Shown here piece after piece: positions 15,821 to 24,008 of a DNA stretch of 35,143 nucleotides. The number at the start of each line of letters is the position of its first letter. The stretch's first letter is position 1. Origin of the DNA: a virus; the IMG/VR virus record IMGVR_UViG_3300021085_000105, positions 1-35,143 of that record; one strand, written 5' to 3'. The translations under genes were made by a program, and so were the position numbers. The notes under the pieces were generated by a model, which saw nothing but the letters and a program-made list of their open reading frames with translations, was not told the DNA's origin and searched no databases.

Positions 15821-18800
15821 ATGGCAGAAAATTTTATAGACGAGGAAGGTAATTCTCGTCGATGGATAGACGCCGATACTATTGAAGGTAGTGATGGCAA
15901 AGATCTTCGACTTCGTGGTTTTAATGCTCCTGAAGTAAGCAAAATAACTAATTTAGATTTCGAAAGAGAAGATGGTAAATTACGTTTCTTACAAGGGCAA
16001 CTTGGCGGTAGGGAAACTACTGAAGCTGTAGCAAGAATTGCAGAAGAAGGCGGCTACAATAGGATCATAGATGAAGGCAACGATGATTTTTATGGACGTA
16101 AGTTAGTAAGCATTCAAAATAAAGAAGGAGGCGACTTAACTAATGCGTTATACAAGTCAGGCGCTGTCTCAGAAAATTTATTTACTGATGCAGAAGGTAT
16201 ACGAGCCGCACAGCAAGGTAGATTACAAGCGCAGTTAAAAGGTAAACGTGATTATCAAAATATTATTCAAGAAGAATTAGGTGAAGTTCAAAGTGTACCT
16301 ATTCTATTTAAAGAATCTGCGGATAACGAAAAAGAATATTTAGATTCTGTTATTCAAGTAGTTGCTCAACAAAAAGGCTACGACTTAACCACAGAAGAAG
16401 ATTACAAAGCAGCTTATAATACTGCAATAGAAGGTAACTATGATACTAGAAGTTTACCTTTTAACGCCATTGATTTTTCTCAAGGCGATAGGAATATGTC
16501 AGGCGTTGCGTACAATCAATTTACAGAGTCTTGGAACACAGGCTGGCAAGGGATGGCCACAGCTTTAGCTGGATTTGCAGAGCTTGCTGGCGTTGGATTA
16601 GGGTCTGAAGACTTAGCGAACTGGGGCGCTGATGAAGTTCAGCTTGCAAAAGAAGATTTAGCTAACGCTCCTATACTTAAAAACTTAGACTTCAGAGATA
16701 TAGATGATGTATGGGATGGCTGGCAATATTTTACTAACAACATGGCTATGTCAGCACCTTATTTAATTACACTTTCTGCTGGTCATATACTTTCTCCTGT
16801 AACATTCGGTGCATCTATACCAATAGCTTATGGCTCAATGGTAGGTGTACACTCAGGGAACGTATGGAATGATATTGAAGGTCCAAAAGGACGCGCTGAA
16901 GCGGCTGGTTCTTTAGTTGCAGGTACTGCAATGGCAGTTATGGATAGGCTAGGTATGCAAGGTATTCTTGCTCCGTCTAAACTGTTAACTAAATCAGGTA
17001 GGCTTCAAGTAGCTAAAGAGCTTAAACGATTAAACCCAGGAATGACTTCAGCACAAGCACTAAAATTAATCGGTAAAGAAAGCAAATCAATGATTAAAGG
17101 TGCTATCCAAGGCATGGGTAACTTTGCTTCGGATCACATTAATCGTGGTAGCTTAGTTAAAAATGTTTTAAAGGGTGCAGGTCGAGGCGGTATTACTGAA
17201 GCTGTAACCGAAGCCGCGCAAGAAGGCACAGGTTATATTGCTTCAAAACAAATGTCTGAAGGTGGGCTTGAGCAAAACTTTAATCCTAATGAATTCAGTA
17301 ATCTATTAGCGTCTGCCGCAGTAGCAGGTGGTGCATTAGGTAGTAGCTTTGGTGCCGCTGGTGCAAGCATAGAAGCTGGTGATCGATACGCTATGAGCAA
17401 AGGGCTTATGCTAGGTCGTATAGATAAATTAAATCCATATGACAGAATATCTCAAGAGCTAGGTAAACAAGGCTCCGTGTATGATATAACTAGAGACTTA
17501 AAAAGAAAAACTCTTAAACGAAAAGGCGGAAGACTAGGCGCAGACTACGCTACCAAAGGCAAAACACAAAGAGGCTCGTTCTGGGATAAAATTAAAAATC
17601 CAACCAAGTACTTACCTGAGCTTTATCGTGCCGCCGCTACTACTGCTTTTCGCCCTGAATTATTAAGGCGTTCAGCGTCGGCTAGAAAGCTATACGCTTT
17701 AGTTGGACAACCGCTTGGTCGTCTTTACTCTGGACGTGATGTGGGTGCGCAAGAACAAAAGCATCGTGCTGATTTACTTAATAAATTAAATGCTCAACGT
17801 ATTTTTCAACGCTTTGGTATGCCTGATAGAGTGTCTAGCTCTAACCGCATTTCTGATATGATACGTAGGTTTGTAGCGGCAAAAGGTGATCGTGATGCTT
17901 TAATTAATGACCAAGAAGTAATGGAAAATTATGATTCTATTTTAACTACTGTGAATGAGTTGCAGAGTTTTATGGATGCAGATTATGAGTTAAGAAATAC
18001 TACCTATACCGGACAAGGCGAAGATCGTGTTAATTTATTATTTGAAAATTGGACGGATGCTAAAGGCTGGGATTGGAAAAAAGTCAGAGATAATCGTGAA
18101 GCTTGGTTTGCTTGGATGCGTAATGTAAAAAATTCAAGTGGAAAACAAGCTTACTCTGAGCCTGAAATTGAAGAAATGTACAATAAGATTTCTAATAATG
18201 AAGATGTTACCGACTTCTCTATTGTAGAAGGTGTTGCACATATTCCAGGAACAATCAAAGATAATTCTACAAAGAGCTTATCAGACCTTCCTGGATACGA
18301 TCAATTTGCTAACACAGATATCTTACAAAACTTAATTAATAGAGCAGATCAAACAGCTAAATACACAGCTTACACAGAATACTTTGGTGAGGGCGGTAAG
18401 TATCTAGATCAGTTATACGCTGAAATGAGAGATGAAGGTCTTACTGATGATGAAATTGCAGAGGTAGCTTATCATACTAAGAGTATTATTGATGCAGGCA
18501 CAGGTAACTATAAGCCAATTAAGAATAGACAGATAGCAAATCTACAGCGTGCAGGTGCATTCTATGCATCAACAGTAGGTCTTCCGCTAGCCGCATTTAG
18601 TTCTATCCCTGAATTTATCATGATACTTTGGCAGGGACGTGGTTCTGCTGATGTAAAACGTGGAATTAATTCTGCAACAGGAGAACTTGTAGAGATATTT
18701 AAAGGTATTGTTAATATGAAGCAGAACCCTGCTTTAAAAACACAGCCTAATTTACCTATCTACAGACAATCAGTACAAGACCTTATTAGCGCAGGATTAT

Positions 18801-19903
18801 TTCCTGATGATGCTACAGTAGCTACTCGCTACGGATTAGGTGAAACAGATATTAGTAAAGCTTGGTGGCAGAAACAATTCTTTAAGTATACAGGAATTGC
18901 AGGGATAACTCAACTACAAAGATCTATTGCGGCTTCGGCTGTAGCAGGCTTTGTTTCTGATAGAATTAAAATTCTTTTAGCCAATGAAACAAACTTAAAT
19001 GCTAAAGTTTCTTTTACTAAATGGAACTCTGCTGAAAAAGGAAGTCCAATACTTAATGTTAAAACTAAACGACAGCCTTACAATCAAGATCAACTAGAGG
19101 TATATCGTCAGCTAACTAATTTAGGCATGGATGTAGATGAGTATATTCGTATTCAAAAGAAATATACTAATACAGATAAAAATTCGCAAGGCAAAACATT
19201 GTATGATCGCCTTATGAAAATAAATCCTAACGATCCTGAGATAGCTGCTGATATGGATTTCATACAAGAACAAATGGAGACTGTAACTTGGTATTTTGTT
19301 AACGATAGAGTTCAAAATCCTCAAGCTTATAACCGACCTTTGTTTTTTCAAGATCCTCACTTTCAATTGTTTGTTCAGTTTAATGGTTTTATTTCTACTT
19401 TCACTGCAAATATTGTACCTAAACTTTGGAATGACTATCTGAAAAACGGTAGCCCCCGAATGCAGTATAATACCTTTGCATTAATTTGTGTAATGACAGC
19501 TACTGCAGGGGCGTCTCAATGGCTTAAAGACTATCTTAAGTTTGGAGGCTCTACACCGTATCTATCTAATGAACAGTTAGTGCAACGTGCGCTTATGAAT
19601 TCAGGTGTATTAGGTACAAGTGAAAGAGTACTTAACGCCGCATTTCCCTTGTACGCAGACCGCGATGAAGGTATTGCAGGTAGAATATTCGGTGAGACAG
19701 TTGGTGGTGCTCCTACTGCAAGGCTTGGCTTTACAGCAGGTAAACTAATAAAAGAAATTGGTCAAGGTGATTATGAAGGTTCTCTACGAGCAGGTACAAA
19801 GTTAATACCTGGAGTAGCACCTGTAACACCTGTTAGAAACGCAATAACAGACCTAATGCAAGGAAGAGCGCCTACTCAATGGCCATTTAATCAAGGAGAA
19901 TAA
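15821..19903 (+). CDS. large internal virion protein with N-terminal SNase-like nuclease domain
   Basis: This 1360-aa protein starts after a strong AGGAGG site. Residues about 13-135 match the staphylococcal nuclease fold: IDADTIEG (D17, D19), LRLRGFNAPE (R30, N35, E38) and FYGRKLV (R93), then LTNALYKSGAVSE. Measured against nuclease R35, E43 and R87, the catalytic residues are kept, but the calcium ligand D40 is replaced by N35. The remainder has hydrophobic segments (LSPVTFGASIPIAYGSMVG near 325, AAVAGGALGSSFGAAG near 505) and long polar helices, as expected for an ejected protein that crosses the envelope. It lies directly before the polymerase-like gene. The nuclease may act on host DNA after entry or help packaged DNA processing; both are inference. 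Confidence 0.75.
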   Translation: MAENFIDEEGNSRRWIDADTIEGSDGKDLRLRGFNAPEVSKITNLDFEREDGKLRFLQGQLGGRETTEAVARIAEEGGYNRIIDEGNDDFYGRKLVSIQNKEGGDLTNALYKSGAVSENLFTDAEGIRAAQQGRLQAQLKGKRDYQNIIQEELGEVQSVPILFKESADNEKEYLDSVIQVVAQQKGYDLTTEEDYKAAYNTAIEGNYDTRSLPFNAIDFSQGDRNMSGVAYNQFTESWNTGWQGMATALAGFAELAGVGLGSEDLANWGADEVQLAKEDLANAPILKNLDFRDIDDVWDGWQYFTNNMAMSAPYLITLSAGHILSPVTFGASIPIAYGSMVGVHSGNVWNDIEGPKGRAEAAGSLVAGTAMAVMDRLGMQGILAPSKLLTKSGRLQVAKELKRLNPGMTSAQALKLIGKESKSMIKGAIQGMGNFASDHINRGSLVKNVLKGAGRGGITEAVTEAAQEGTGYIASKQMSEGGLEQNFNPNEFSNLLASAAVAGGALGSSFGAAGASIEAGDRYAMSKGLMLGRIDKLNPYDRISQELGKQGSVYDITRDLKRKTLKRKGGRLGADYATKGKTQRGSFWDKIKNPTKYLPELYRAAATTAFRPELLRRSASARKLYALVGQPLGRLYSGRDVGAQEQKHRADLLNKLNAQRIFQRFGMPDRVSSSNRISDMIRRFVAAKGDRDALINDQEVMENYDSILTTVNELQSFMDADYELRNTTYTGQGEDRVNLLFENWTDAKGWDWKKVRDNREAWFAWMRNVKNSSGKQAYSEPEIEEMYNKISNNEDVTDFSIVEGVAHIPGTIKDNSTKSLSDLPGYDQFANTDILQNLINRADQTAKYTAYTEYFGEGGKYLDQLYAEMRDEGLTDDEIAEVAYHTKSIIDAGTGNYKPIKNRQIANLQRAGAFYASTVGLPLAAFSSIPEFIMILWQGRGSADVKRGINSATGELVEIFKGIVNMKQNPALKTQPNLPIYRQSVQDLISAGLFPDDATVATRYGLGETDISKAWWQKQFFKYTGIAGITQLQRSIAASAVAGFVSDRIKILLANETNLNAKVSFTKWNSAEKGSPILNVKTKRQPYNQDQLEVYRQLTNLGMDVDEYIRIQKKYTNTDKNSQGKTLYDRLMKINPNDPEIAADMDFIQEQMETVTWYFVNDRVQNPQAYNRPLFFQDPHFQLFVQFNGFISTFTANIVPKLWNDYLKNGSPRMQYNTFALICVMTATAGASQWLKDYLKFGGSTPYLSNEQLVQRALMNSGVLGTSERVLNAAFPLYADRDEGIAGRIFGETVGGAPTARLGFTAGKLIKEIGQGDYEGSLRAGTKLIPGVAPVTPVRNAITDLMQGRAPTQWPFNQGE

Positions 19904-19905
19904 CT

Positions 19906-22900
19906 GTGGTTAATATTAACATAAATAGAAGTGCTAATTATGATTTTAGAAATCGTAATAGACAAAAGGTAATGCGAGACCAGCAAGAAGATATTGCACG
20001 GGCCACAGAAGATACCCAAGCAACTATGGCGGCGGCATTAGCTGATAAACAAGCAACTAAAAGTGCATTAGATCAGCAACTTCCTGTTGAACAATTACAG
20101 TCTCGGATGGCACAACCATCTGAGGCTATTCAACCCGAAGGGTTTGTAGGTACTGCACCTGAAAATATGGCACCTGCTAATCTTCAGGCGTACACAGAAG
20201 TAGCACCTACCGAAGAGCAGATAGCAGAAGCTACACAAGATTCGATGTATGAGTATGTACAGCAAGGCTCTCGCCCTGACCCTGCGGTAGACCGTGTAAG
20301 AGAGCTTACGCCTACTCAGAAAGGCTCAAGGTTTATAGGTACGCTTGAAGAACAAGCAATGCCTCGCGGTGTCATTTCAGATGAAGAAGTAGGCGCATTT
20401 GCACAAGCAGTTGAACCTGCAGTTGATGACGCCCTAATATCTGAGGGATTGCATGACAACAGCGTAATGAAGTTTTCTGCAATGATGGATGGTGCATCAA
20501 ATATGTTTGATGTTACAAGTAATAAATTTAATATGCTTGGAACTTCGATTGATTTAAATAACGTAGACCAAGAAATTTTATCTTCAGATCCTCAAAGGAT
20601 TATATTTGAAAATTCAGATGCGCTTAATTTTATTATGCGTAATGATACTAAACTTAATTTGTCTACCGATCCTACTGATCCTAACTCGCCAATTCGAAAG
20701 GAAGCAGGACGTGCTGCAATCATGTCTACTATTTTAGCTTTATCTAATAAAATGGCATTGCAAAGTTCTGAAGTTGATGAAGAAGCAAATAAACAACAAC
20801 ATTCTAATGGACTTAACAGAAATATTTTAGGTCCAGAAATTGGACGTACAATGGAACGCTTTTTGTTTCCTACTCAAATGGATAACCCAGCCGACTTATT
20901 TAAAGGTGTATCCGAAGGCTATGGTTATAACTCACGCATGACACCTGAAGAGCAAAGTTTACTTGGACAAGCAATTCTTCAAGGTTTTGCTGACTCAAAA
21001 ATATTTGACTTTATACAAGCTAAAGAAGTTAAAGATAACGAAGGTAAAAAGACAATAACCTTTGTTACTACTCGTTCAGGCGATAAGAAGATGAGAGCAT
21101 TAAGAAAAGGTATTCGAAGTGCTTTAGGCATTGCTCAAAGCAAAGATAGACCTGTATCTTTAACTAACACAAAGCAAGGTATGTTGCGAGGTGAAGGTGC
21201 AAGTACACAAAAGAACATTACAGCTGCACCTGAAAAGAACTTCCTAACTCAAGAAGTTCAAGATGCAATTAATGCGTTAAGCAGTGTACAACATACTGTA
21301 CCTAGCCACGCAACAACACTATATGCAGGTGTTTTATCTGGCGGGATTAAAAATCGTAAAGGCGTATTTGCTAGAATAGCTAAACAAGACGAAAAATACC
21401 TTAATAATAAAAGACAATCATTGTATAATGATTTTCTTTATAAGTACTCTAAAGGGGTAATTAAAAGCCCAGAAGAAATTGGAGGCGATGTTAACGAATT
21501 CCTTATGCAAGGACAAAGCCAAGAAGAAGCAATTAAATCTGCTTTCTTTGACGTTGCAAATAAACAAGCAGTATCAATTCAAAGAGATCATTTGGTAGAA
21601 AGAAGTGATACACTTAAAGATGGCGTTAATCGTTCTAACGTACCTTTTTATTATGGGTATAGTGTAATTAATAACTCATCACGTATGATGATTACTAATG
21701 ACGAACTTAATTATCAGTCAGATAAATTAGCTAGGTTTTTAGTAGCAGGTGGAATGCCTTCTTTATTTTCTATTTCTCCAAAAGGAGGGCTAGCGGCATT
21801 AGACGTAGCAATCAAAGAATCTAAATCAGCTAAGCCTCTTAAAGGCCAGTCTGGTTTCTTTAGAGTTTTAGCTAGGTCATTAATATTAGATGCTGATAAA
21901 TTGTCTTCAACTGATCAACTAATCGCATTAAAAAATGAGCTATCACAACCTGACAGCGCTATTCGAAAACATGCTATTGAAGTTTATAATTACAGAGAAC
22001 AGAATAAAGCATATAATGAAGCGGCAAAAGTAGCATTACAAAACAATGCTAAAGTTCCACAACCAGAACCGTTTATTCCTAGCGAAGGGTTAGAAAACTT
22101 TTTAAGCCAACACGAAGAAAACGATACGTTTTATTTTGCATTAGATGCTCTGCATGAGTTAGGTGCTTACGATGTCGTTGCTAAACAAGCAAGGGCAAAC
22201 AATAAACCAATGAAGTTTGCTTCTAGAGTTAAAGCAGAGGTAGATGGTAATTCTAATGGAGCTGTTATCCAAGGCTACCAGATGGGAGTTAAAAATATTC
22301 TTGAGAGAGGAGGAGTTCTTTATCAAGGAGAAGGAGATACCGAAGGAGATCTTCGAGAGCAAGTATTCAGACTTATGGCTGACAATGACAAGCTAGAGAA
22401 AGATGAATACTGGGAAGAAATCTTTACAGTTATTGGTAATGATCCCCGAAAGATTAAAAAGTTAATGAAAGTTCCAATTATGACTTCTATTTACGGTAAA
22501 GACCCTGCATTCCATCAAGACACTGCAAAAAAGTTTATTGACGATAACCCAAAAATGTTTGAAGGCTTAATGGCTAATGGTATTCTTAGCTACGAAGGTA
22601 CAATTAAACGTCTTGGAGAACACTTAGAAAAAGGATTATTGCTTGGGTTAGGCAATGCACTTGAACATTCAATACTAGTAAAACGTGCAGGACGTATCTT
22701 TAATTTTGCAGATGAAATGATGAATATTGTAGGCGCTAATGGATTTATGGTTCAAGCAGGTGGAATTGAATACTTACCTGTAGATCCACGAATTGCATTC
22801 CCTCAAGGGGGTCAGGCGTTCGCTCCTTATGGCGATAACACAGCACGAGTTAAATATGGTCAAGCTTTAAAAGCAGAGCGTGGTTTTAAGGGACGTCAAG

Positions 22901-23694
22901 TTGCAGACATTCAAGTAACTAAAGCAATAGCTTCTCCTTCTGCTAAAGCTAAACGCAGATATGTAGGTGAAGGGGAATACAGTAACCCAGATTTAGGTAG
23001 TAAGCTACGTAATCAAGCGGCAGTTAACTTAACTCAAAACATTGACGCAACAGTTGCACAGCGTACAGTAACTAGAGTCATCGGGGGAGCTGTTACACCT
23101 ACTGTAATGCAAGTTTATGATGCGTTTATGGGTGATGCTAACTCGTTTGATACGTTATCAAAAACAGCTAATGATGTATTTGAAGAAGTCAATAGCGATG
23201 ACCCAAAGAAAGGGTTTAATATGTTAAAGGCTGAATATAAAGCATATACAGATTTAATTACACAAATGCGTGATCGTGTTGCTAATGCAAAAGTTTCTGG
23301 AGACACCTTTAATATTGGTGTTAATGGTAAATACAAAATTTTAAGCGATTTGTTATCAGTAGGGCCAAACGGCGGTACTCGTATGGGTGCTATTATGAAT
23401 CGTGATATGCCTGATGGTGATCTTAAAAGCGAGAATCCTAAAGAAAGACGTAGAGCAAAAGCAAAAGATGATGCTATGAAAGCTATTAACGACATTCGTG
23501 CAGAAGCAATTAAGTATGGTTATTTTCCTGGGAAGGAAAACGTACCACTTACTGCAGATCAATTTGGAAGTTTATTCTTTAAGATAGTAAACGTTATGAA
23601 CGTAGATGCTGAGTTTAAAGAAATGATTACCGAAGTTGATGCTCGGAGAAAAGAAATTAGTAAAGAGCGTAAGCGTAAAGAACAATACAGTTAA
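19906..23694 (+). CDS. candidate virion-packaged single-subunit RNA polymerase (N4 vRNAP-like, minimal size)
   Basis: The GTG start at 19906 follows GGAGA. In this 1262-aa protein, residues 1 to about 150 are Gln/Ala-rich and virion-like. Then come the hallmarks of T7/N4-type RNA polymerases in order. A T/DxxGR-like element lies at FYYGYSVINNSSRMMI (R593). Motif A is KAEVDGNSNGAVIQG (D780). Motif B is KKLMKVPIMTSIYG (K851, K855, Y863), matching T7 R627, K631 and Y639 in spacing. AAVNLTQNIDATVAQ matches T7 APNFVHSQDGSHL, and motif C is MQVYDAFMGD (D1072). Both metal-binding Asp residues are present. A-to-C spacing is 292 residues (275 in T7). Being the last gene of the ejection cluster, it is probably packaged and injected to transcribe early genes. 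Confidence 0.82.
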   Translation: MVNININRSANYDFRNRNRQKVMRDQQEDIARATEDTQATMAAALADKQATKSALDQQLPVEQLQSRMAQPSEAIQPEGFVGTAPENMAPANLQAYTEVAPTEEQIAEATQDSMYEYVQQGSRPDPAVDRVRELTPTQKGSRFIGTLEEQAMPRGVISDEEVGAFAQAVEPAVDDALISEGLHDNSVMKFSAMMDGASNMFDVTSNKFNMLGTSIDLNNVDQEILSSDPQRIIFENSDALNFIMRNDTKLNLSTDPTDPNSPIRKEAGRAAIMSTILALSNKMALQSSEVDEEANKQQHSNGLNRNILGPEIGRTMERFLFPTQMDNPADLFKGVSEGYGYNSRMTPEEQSLLGQAILQGFADSKIFDFIQAKEVKDNEGKKTITFVTTRSGDKKMRALRKGIRSALGIAQSKDRPVSLTNTKQGMLRGEGASTQKNITAAPEKNFLTQEVQDAINALSSVQHTVPSHATTLYAGVLSGGIKNRKGVFARIAKQDEKYLNNKRQSLYNDFLYKYSKGVIKSPEEIGGDVNEFLMQGQSQEEAIKSAFFDVANKQAVSIQRDHLVERSDTLKDGVNRSNVPFYYGYSVINNSSRMMITNDELNYQSDKLARFLVAGGMPSLFSISPKGGLAALDVAIKESKSAKPLKGQSGFFRVLARSLILDADKLSSTDQLIALKNELSQPDSAIRKHAIEVYNYREQNKAYNEAAKVALQNNAKVPQPEPFIPSEGLENFLSQHEENDTFYFALDALHELGAYDVVAKQARANNKPMKFASRVKAEVDGNSNGAVIQGYQMGVKNILERGGVLYQGEGDTEGDLREQVFRLMADNDKLEKDEYWEEIFTVIGNDPRKIKKLMKVPIMTSIYGKDPAFHQDTAKKFIDDNPKMFEGLMANGILSYEGTIKRLGEHLEKGLLLGLGNALEHSILVKRAGRIFNFADEMMNIVGANGFMVQAGGIEYLPVDPRIAFPQGGQAFAPYGDNTARVKYGQALKAERGFKGRQVADIQVTKAIASPSAKAKRRYVGEGEYSNPDLGSKLRNQAAVNLTQNIDATVAQRTVTRVIGGAVTPTVMQVYDAFMGDANSFDTLSKTANDVFEEVNSDDPKKGFNMLKAEYKAYTDLITQMRDRVANAKVSGDTFNIGVNGKYKILSDLLSVGPNGGTRMGAIMNRDMPDGDLKSENPKERRRAKAKDDAMKAINDIRAEAIKYGYFPGKENVPLTADQFGSLFFKIVNVMNVDAEFKEMITEVDARRKEISKERKRKEQYS

Positions 23695-23697
23695 ATA

Positions 23698-23744
23698 AAA
23701 ATACCCCACAGGGAATCCTATATGGAAACCTTGTGGGGTATTTT
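23698..23744. terminator. bidirectional terminator between convergent blocks
   Basis: A 16-bp stem (23698-23713 with 23729-23744, one G-T pair) carries AAAATACCCCACA against TGTGGGGTATTTT, with a 15-base loop. T-rich flanks on both strands mean it can end transcription from the late + block and from the early - block, whose stop codons lie at 23694 and 23748. Confidence 0.9.
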
Positions 23745-23747
23745 GTT

Positions 23748-23999
23748 TTATAGCTTAAGCCCAGCGGCTTTCGCGGCTTTAAGCGCCATGCTTCTTTGCT
23801 TATCTGCTTTATGCCGAGCTTGTTTTTCATCAAGCCCTGTTGCAATATAGCCAGCTAAGTTTTCAGCGTGGACTTTATCTAACATTACGCGATTAAAATT
23901 TTCAGAACCAATCATATCATCTGATATTCCTAGCTCTCTAAATTCAACATCCGTAATTTCGTGGCCTAGCTGAGACAGCCAGTTATTATTTTCTGCCAT
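23748..23999 (-). CDS. small protein downstream of the RNA polymerase, unknown
   Basis: This 83-aa protein has a very strong AGGAGG ribosome-binding site six bases before the ATG. It has an acidic N-terminal half (HEITDVEFRELGISDDMIG) and a basic, alanine-rich C-terminal helix (EKQARHKADKQRSMALKAAKAAGLKL). No family is recognised. It is the last gene of the - strand block, nine bases after the 705-aa polymerase gene, ending at the shared terminator. A role as a polymerase partner or inhibitor is possible by position only. Confidence 0.65.
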   Translation of the reverse strand: MAENNNWLSQLGHEITDVEFRELGISDDMIGSENFNRVMLDKVHAENLAGYIATGLDEKQARHKADKQRSMALKAAKAAGLKL

Positions 24000-24008
24000 A
24001 GTAACCTC

